A DNA stretch of 11,118 bases from JAGXQV01 sp964451375 (GTDB lineage: Bacteria > Pseudomonadota > Gammaproteobacteria > Burkholderiales > Sulfuricellaceae), in the NCBI GenBank assembly GCA_964451375.1, contig CAYVIN010000115.1, forward strand, positions 1 to 11,118, read 5' to 3'. Both the position numbers and the translations under genes were made by a program. Shown here piece by piece: positions 7,005 to 11,118 of this stretch. The first letter of the stretch is position 1. Each line of letters starts with the position of its first letter. The notes below the pieces were generated by a model. The model made no database searches. It saw only the letters and a program-made list of their open reading frames with translations, and was not told the DNA's origin.

Positions 7005-7110
7005 TGGAGCATCCAGAGTATGGGGTCGGGAGACTTCTCGGCAGGGGATACTAACCGGTCATCAGGTCGGCGCCGTATTTGCCGTTGTTCTTCTTTGCCA
7101 AGGAATGTAT

Positions 7111-9504
7111 ATGGCTGGCGTATCACACGAACTGCCTGTCTTTGTCTGGGACGCGCGCTATGAAACCGGAATTGATCAGGTCGATAATCAGCACAAGCGA
7201 CTGGTCAGCCTGTTAAACACGCTGGGCGAACTCTATGCGCGAGGCGCTACAGAGGCGCTGGTGAAGCGTGTTTTTGAGGCGCTCGCGGCTTATGCCGTGT
7301 ACCACTTTCGCGAGGAAGAGGCCATCATGGCCAGCTATCCCATCGACGCAGAGCACGCGACGGCGCATAAGGCGAGCCACGCGGCGTTTGGCGAACAGGT
7401 GCAGGCGGCTCTGGAAAAAGCCGGTAAAAAACCGATGCAGGTGGCCGGCGAGTTGCTGACTTTCCTGACCAAGTGGCTGATTTTTCATATTCTGGGCACT
7501 GACCAGCGGTTGGCTGCGGAGATTCTTGCGCTTCGCAGTGGCTTTTCTCCAGAACGCGCTCGCGAAATCGCCGAAACCGCGATGGGCGAATCCAATCAGG
7601 TGTTGCTGGTCGCCCTGAACCAGCTTTATGAAAATCTCTCGGCTCGCACCCATGCTTATTGGGACGCCGCGCATCGTCTGAAATCCGAGGTCGCGGCGCG
7701 CAAGCGCACCGAGGAAGAGTTGGCGGAACGGCTGCGAGAGTTGTCCTGCCTTTCGGTGATTTCGGTGGTGATGGAAAATCGTGGCCACGGCTTGAGTCAC
7801 ACCCTGGCGGAAATCGTCGCCTTGCTCCCGGAAGCATGGAGTACGGCGGTCGGAGTGGAATTGGATTGCCCGTTCGGACGGTTCGCGTCATGGGACGGCC
7901 AGGCTGGCGAAATGCGCGCACGGGTAGGATTGATGGTCGAAGGCGCCACCTACGGACAACTATCCGTCTATGCACTGGGAGGGGAACTCCCGGAAACCGG
8001 GATGGCGCAGCGGGCCGCTCGGGACATGGCGCTTCTCGAAACATTCAGCGAACGGATTTCCAGCTACATTTCCCGCTGGCTGGCGCAGGATGCGCGCCGC
8101 AAGCTGTCGCAGGCGGTGGATCAGAGTCCGGTTTCGATCATCATTACCGATCGCCGGGGCGTGATCGAATACGCCAATCTTTATTTCACGACACTGACCG
8201 GCTATTCGCTGGTGGAAGTAATCGGAAAAAAACCCAATCTGCTCAAATCCGGCCATACCACGCCCGAGGAGTACAGCGACTTGTGGCGCCGGATACTCAA
8301 AGGCGAAACCTGGGTGGGCGAATTCTATAACCGCAAAAAAAACGGCGAGTTGTATTGGGAATCGGCGCACATTTCGCCGATTCTCGGCGAAGGGGACGAA
8401 ATCACCCATTTCCTGGCGGTCAAGCAGGATATCACCGAGCGTCGGATGGCCGAGTTGAATCTGCGGGCCAGTCATTCGCAACTCTCGATCTCGCTCGAAA
8501 CACTGCAGGATCATGCGCGGCAAATGCAGGTTATTCGCCGCATGACCGACCTGATCCAGACTTGCCTGGGCCAAGCGGAAGCCTACCGCGTCATCGAAGA
8601 TGCCGCCAACCAGTTATTTTGTGGATTAGGCGGTTCCCTGGCCTTGAAAAGCAGCCACGAAGGCTGCCTCGAAACGGTGGTGACCTGGGGGGAAGGCTAC
8701 GAAGCGGAAAGCCTGTTTAGCTACGACGACTGCTGGGGCATGCGCCAAGGCCAGCCGCACGACATCGAAGCAGGCAATCTTGCGGTGCGTTGCCGCCACA
8801 TCGTCGACAAGGAAAATGGCGCTTATCTGTGCTTGCCAATGAGCGTGACCGGAGAAACGCTGGGCTTGGTAACGCTCAAGCGTCCAGTGCTGGACATCGA
8901 TTGGCCGGCGGGAGACTGGCGCCAGTTGGCGATGACCTTCGCCGATGCGATCAAGATGTCGCTTTCCAATCTGAAATTGCGCGAAGCGCTACGCGAGCAG
9001 GCCATCCGCGACCCGTTAACCGGCCTGTATAACCGTCGCTACCTGGAAAACGTGCTGCCCCGCGAATTAAACCGTTCGGTGCGAGTGCAGCGACCAATGT
9101 CCATTGCCTTGCTCGATATTGACCATTTCAAGCGCTTTAACGATACCTATGGACACAAGGCCGGCGATCTGGTGCTGCAGGCGGTCGCTCATAACATGGT
9201 GGATTTGCTGCGCAACAGCGATCTCGCCTGCCGCTACGGCGGTGAGGAATATGTGCTGCTGTTCTTCGAAATGGATGGGGAAGCGGCGCAGCAACGGGTG
9301 CAGCAGCTCTTGGCGCGCGTCTCGGCGATGAAGATCGAAATCGAAGGCGCCGCCTTGCCGGCCATCACTTTTTCTGCGGGAGTGGCTAGTTGCCCCATCC
9401 ATGCAACCCAGCAGGAACAATTGCTTGGGCTGGCTGACGCCGCCATGTACGCAGCCAAGGAAGCCGGGCGGAACTGCGTGAAGTTGTGCGCGCTCCCGGC
9501 GTAG
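7111..9504 (+). CDS. Bacteriohemerythrin-GAF-PAS-GAF-GGDEF diguanylate cyclase
   Basis: A 797-residue soluble protein predicted to make c-di-GMP under control of a di-iron oxygen-binding domain. Hemerythrin is about 10-135 with all seven ligands: H28, H65, E69, H86, H90, H126 and D131. A coiled stretch near 180-210 leads to a GAF-like region (about 205-325). A PAS domain is about 330-450, ending in DITERR. A second GAF is about 470-620, with the typical CWGMRQGQPH at 541-550. GGDEF is about 625-790, with DIDHFKRFND, GGEEY (710-714) and an intact inhibitory site R701xxD704. The synthase motif is complete. AAGGA (7100-7104) lies 6 nt before the chosen ATG. An upstream in-frame ATG at 6979 lies inside palindromic repeat B and would add residues unlike hemerythrins, so I reject it. 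The same two end domains occur in Vibrio cholerae Bhr-DGC, where iron redox state alters activity. It is divergent from the BLUF-protein gene. Confidence 0.93.
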   Translation: MAGVSHELPVFVWDARYETGIDQVDNQHKRLVSLLNTLGELYARGATEALVKRVFEALAAYAVYHFREEEAIMASYPIDAEHATAHKASHAAFGEQVQAALEKAGKKPMQVAGELLTFLTKWLIFHILGTDQRLAAEILALRSGFSPERAREIAETAMGESNQVLLVALNQLYENLSARTHAYWDAAHRLKSEVAARKRTEEELAERLRELSCLSVISVVMENRGHGLSHTLAEIVALLPEAWSTAVGVELDCPFGRFASWDGQAGEMRARVGLMVEGATYGQLSVYALGGELPETGMAQRAARDMALLETFSERISSYISRWLAQDARRKLSQAVDQSPVSIIITDRRGVIEYANLYFTTLTGYSLVEVIGKKPNLLKSGHTTPEEYSDLWRRILKGETWVGEFYNRKKNGELYWESAHISPILGEGDEITHFLAVKQDITERRMAELNLRASHSQLSISLETLQDHARQMQVIRRMTDLIQTCLGQAEAYRVIEDAANQLFCGLGGSLALKSSHEGCLETVVTWGEGYEAESLFSYDDCWGMRQGQPHDIEAGNLAVRCRHIVDKENGAYLCLPMSVTGETLGLVTLKRPVLDIDWPAGDWRQLAMTFADAIKMSLSNLKLREALREQAIRDPLTGLYNRRYLENVLPRELNRSVRVQRPMSIALLDIDHFKRFNDTYGHKAGDLVLQAVAHNMVDLLRNSDLACRYGGEEYVLLFFEMDGEAAQQRVQQLLARVSAMKIEIEGAALPAITFSAGVASCPIHATQQEQLLGLADAAMYAAKEAGRNCVKLCALPA

Positions 9505-9513
9505 GAGTCACTC

Positions 9514-9577
9514 AACGTATAACGCCCCCATCAAACAGAATAATGTTGGTTTTCCATTTGATGGGTGCGCTATCGTT
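9514..9577. repeat. Inverted repeat downstream of the hemerythrin-GGDEF gene
   Basis: CCCATCAAA (9527-9535) is perfectly complementary to TTTGATGGG (9557-9565) around a 21-nt centre. The symmetry extends outward with mismatches: AACGTATAACGCC on the left against GTGCGCTATCGTT on the right. It begins 9 nt after the stop codon and is followed by a T-rich stretch (TTCTTTT), so it may work as a terminator. Its length and its position exactly where the peroxidase gene is cut off suggest a mobile or repeat-derived palindrome. Confidence 0.6.
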
Positions 9578-9580
9578 CTT

Positions 9581-10084
9581 TTGCCCTTTGGGAAGGTGTT
9601 CAAGTCCGACGCGATTGATATCGACAAGGTCACCAAGGCCATTGCCGCTTTTGAAGACACTTTGGTCACGCCCAATTCGCGTTTCGACAAGTGGCTGAAA
9701 GGCGACAAAAAAGCCCTGAGCGCCGACGAAAAAGCCGGCTACAAACTCTTCAAGGACAGCGGCTGCGTAGCCTGCCACAACGGCCCGGCGGAAGGCCGTG
9801 TAGGCGTCACCGGCAAGGACGCCGACCGCTTCAACTTCAAGGCGCCGACCCTGCGCAACGTGGAAATGACCTATCCCGACTTCCACGACGGCGCAGCCGA
9901 CACCCTGCCGGAAGCCGTGGACACCATGGCGCGTGTACAGTTGGGCAAGAAGTTCTCCCGTGAGAAAAATGCCCAAATCGTCGCCTTCCTGAAATCCCTG
10001 ACCGGCGACCAGCCGAAGTTCCAGATGCCGACCCTGCCGCCCTCCAGCGACTCGACCCCGCGTCCCAAGCCGTTCGAGAAGTAA
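9581..10084 (+). pseudogene. Di-haem cytochrome c peroxidase, C-terminal remnant
   Basis: The frame matches the second half of the CcpA/MauG-type family, periplasmic enzymes that reduce hydrogen peroxide with electrons from cytochrome c. Counting from the TTG at 9581, it shows AIAAFEDTLVTPNSRFDKWL (20-39), haem site CVACH (62-66), FKAPTLRNVEMT, FHDG and MARVQLG, whose M116 is likely the distal haem ligand. The N-terminal domain with the peroxidatic haem and the export signal is missing; homology begins at about 9586, just past the inverted repeat. Between HNGPAEG and RVGVTG the roughly 25-30 residues usual in the family are absent, an in-frame internal deletion. The codons otherwise remain intact, so decay is recent or the fragment was conserved by chance. 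No credible start or ribosome binding site is present. Confidence 0.8.
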
Positions 10085-10103
10085 GAGCGACGCCGGCCAG
10101 GAA

Positions 10104-10131
10104 AAAAGCGGGGGAGTTTTCCCCCGCTTTT
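10104..10131 (+). terminator. Strong intrinsic terminator after the peroxidase remnant
   Basis: A 12-bp perfect stem (AAAAGCGGGGGA with TCCCCCGCTTTT) closes a 4-nt GTTT loop, followed by CTT. A-rich sequence precedes and T-rich sequence follows, so it could work in both directions. It starts 20 nt after the peroxidase stop and is probably its original terminator. Confidence 0.88.
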
Positions 10132-10208
10132 CTTCGCCCGCTCACCACGCCGGTCAGACAAGTCATACTCGGAGCAAATGCTGGCGCTAAAATCCCAATT
10201 GTCTGGGC

Positions 10209-10214
10209 TATAAT
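10209..10214 (+). promoter_or_regulatory. Consensus -10 box just before the right-hand gene
   Basis: A perfect TATAAT ends 10 nt before the ATG at 10225. No convincing -35 is found 16-18 nt upstream (the sequence there is near GCTAAA), and there is no TGn extension. If it is used, transcription would start around 10221, leaving almost no leader. Confidence 0.5.
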
Positions 10215-10224
10215 CTCTTTTCCC

Positions 10225-11118
10225 ATGAATCTTGATCCTTCCCTCCAACAGCTTGCTTCCGATGCGACCGCCCAACCGGCTGGCGCGGCGATTCGTTGCG
10301 CCGCCGCCAACTTCCGCTGGGAGCGCGCCGTTTCCGATGCCCGCGCGGTCGAATACAACGCCTATGTCGGGGATGCCGCCACGCATAAGGATTGGAAGGC
10401 GGAACACAAAGGCTACGTGACGTCATTCGTCCACGTTGCCAAGGATTTGCCGAGAAGTTCGGAATGCTTCATGGCTATCAACGGTCAGGCGCATTTGAAC
10501 GGACTGGACAACACCTATTTGCTGCGCCTGGAGTCGCTGGACGGGTTGTTCAACACGCCTCTGGTATCCGCCATCGCCGACGCTTTTTGGCAGCGCTTTT
10601 TCCGCTCGCAAAAGGATTTACGCAAGGACAAACTATCCGACAGCGACGAGGCGTTGCGCGCCGAGTTCGTCACACAATGGAACGCCCACCGCACCCAGTC
10701 CCGCCCCTTGTTCGCCACTTTTCTCAACGAGTTCGGCGGCAATCTGGATGCCTTGGCGAAAGACGACTGGCCGCATCTCCTGCGCGACCGTCTGGGTTTG
10801 ACGCATTGGTCGAGCACGGCAGGCAAGTCCCTGCCGGTTGCCCTGATGTGCTACACGGTGGACGAGGTGCGCGAGGCGCGTTTATTGGCGGCCCGCAAAG
10901 GCGCGGTCGCCGGGTTTGCCCGCCCCACCGTGCTGGACGCTGAGATGTCCCCCGCATTTATCCCAGCGCCGCTGCTGCCTGGCGGCGAAAGCTACGGCTA
11001 CACGCTGGATTTGGGCGCAACCGGGATTCCCGCTAGTTTCACCCCGGAGTTGCTGACTTCCCCCCTAGCAGCCTGTCGGACTTCCCCCGTGAAAATCGCC
11101 AAGACCCAGTCTGCTCGT
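10225..11118 (+). CDS. Unrecognised protein, N-terminal 298 codons (runs off the edge)
   Basis: An open frame with no stop from the ATG at 10225 to the window end, so the gene continues to the right. I do not recognise the family. The protein begins MNLDPSLQQLASDATAQPAG and looks soluble: no signal peptide or membrane segment, many charged and aromatic residues (about eight Trp in the first 205 or so), and Ala-rich helical stretches. A segment near residues 130-200 (WQRFFRSQKDLRKDKLSDSD onward) is strongly charged. Codon use is GC-rich and even, supporting a real gene. No Shine-Dalgarno is present before the ATG, and there is no other in-frame start upstream; a TATAAT box 10 nt away suggests a leaderless mRNA. 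The last 20 or so codons may belong to an inserted element. A real gene is likely; function unknown. Confidence 0.7.
   Translation, partial: MNLDPSLQQLASDATAQPAGAAIRCAAANFRWERAVSDARAVEYNAYVGDAATHKDWKAEHKGYVTSFVHVAKDLPRSSECFMAINGQAHLNGLDNTYLLRLESLDGLFNTPLVSAIADAFWQRFFRSQKDLRKDKLSDSDEALRAEFVTQWNAHRTQSRPLFATFLNEFGGNLDALAKDDWPHLLRDRLGLTHWSSTAGKSLPVALMCYTVDEVREARLLAARKGAVAGFARPTVLDAEMSPAFIPAPLLPGGESYGYTLDLGATGIPASFTPELLTSPLAACRTSPVKIAKTQSAR
11055..11088. repeat. 10-bp direct repeat and possible insertion-element end
   Basis: GACTTCCCCC occurs at 11055-11064 and again at 11079-11088. Between them lies CTAGCAGCCTGTCGG, which resembles phrases I associate with ends of dispersed elements in proteobacteria. 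If an element begins at about 11065-11070, the host reading frame would be broken just beyond the window. The window stops too soon to see a transposase or the opposite end, so this is weak. Confidence 0.3.

Noticed and set aside
6979..7110. Longer N-terminus for the hemerythrin-GGDEF protein
   Set aside because: The ATG at 6979 is inside palindromic repeat B, the extra residues are unlike hemerythrins, and a good ribosome binding site precedes the ATG at 7111.
7005..7110. c-di-GMP riboswitch in the leader of the cyclase gene
   Set aside because: The conserved blocks of GEMM-I (GGTCACGCA-like core and paired stems) are not present; the leader shows no comparable structure.

Overview
The window looks like chromosomal accessory DNA from a free-living proteobacterium, probably of the beta or gamma class. 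The OxyR, Dps, cytochrome c peroxidase and c-di-GMP genes have proteobacterial-type sequences, coding DNA is mostly GC-rich, and several genes are broken remnants beside palindromic repeats. The genus cannot be fixed from the sequence alone.

Layout. (1) 1-337: the last codons of a HigB toxin and a complete HigA antitoxin on the + strand, more AT-rich than what follows. (2) 422-2461, minus strand: an oxidative-stress block in transcription order dps, oxyR, small cupin gene. A promoter and a candidate OxyR operator lie upstream of dps. (3) 2458-2943: a histidine kinase fragment lacking the phospho-accepting half, abutting the dps operator. (4) 3043-6372, minus strand: a 1109-residue protein with the unusual order periplasmic-binding-protein fold, PAS, GGDEF, EAL, BLUF. 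(5) 6373-7110: a non-coding interval with two copies of a palindromic repeat. (6) 7111-9504, + strand: a 797-residue hemerythrin-GAF-PAS-GAF-GGDEF protein. (7) 9514-10131: an inverted repeat, the decayed C-terminal half of a di-haem cytochrome c peroxidase, and a strong intrinsic terminator. (8) 10225 to the right edge: an unrecognised open gene, possibly leaderless, with a possible insertion-element boundary near its end.

How it may work together. Two divergent c-di-GMP enzymes share one intergenic region. One carries all seven hemerythrin iron ligands, so it can plausibly sense oxygen or redox state, and has an intact GGEEY synthase site. The other carries a complete BLUF flavin site (blue light) and a cytosolic ligand-binding domain on a GGDEF-EAL core whose phosphodiesterase residues are intact. 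Beside them lie OxyR with both redox cysteines, and Dps. The shared theme is setting c-di-GMP level and peroxide defence from light, oxygen and a small metabolite. That link is inferred from domain content and proximity only. The BLUF-terminal five-domain protein is the best candidate for something undescribed.
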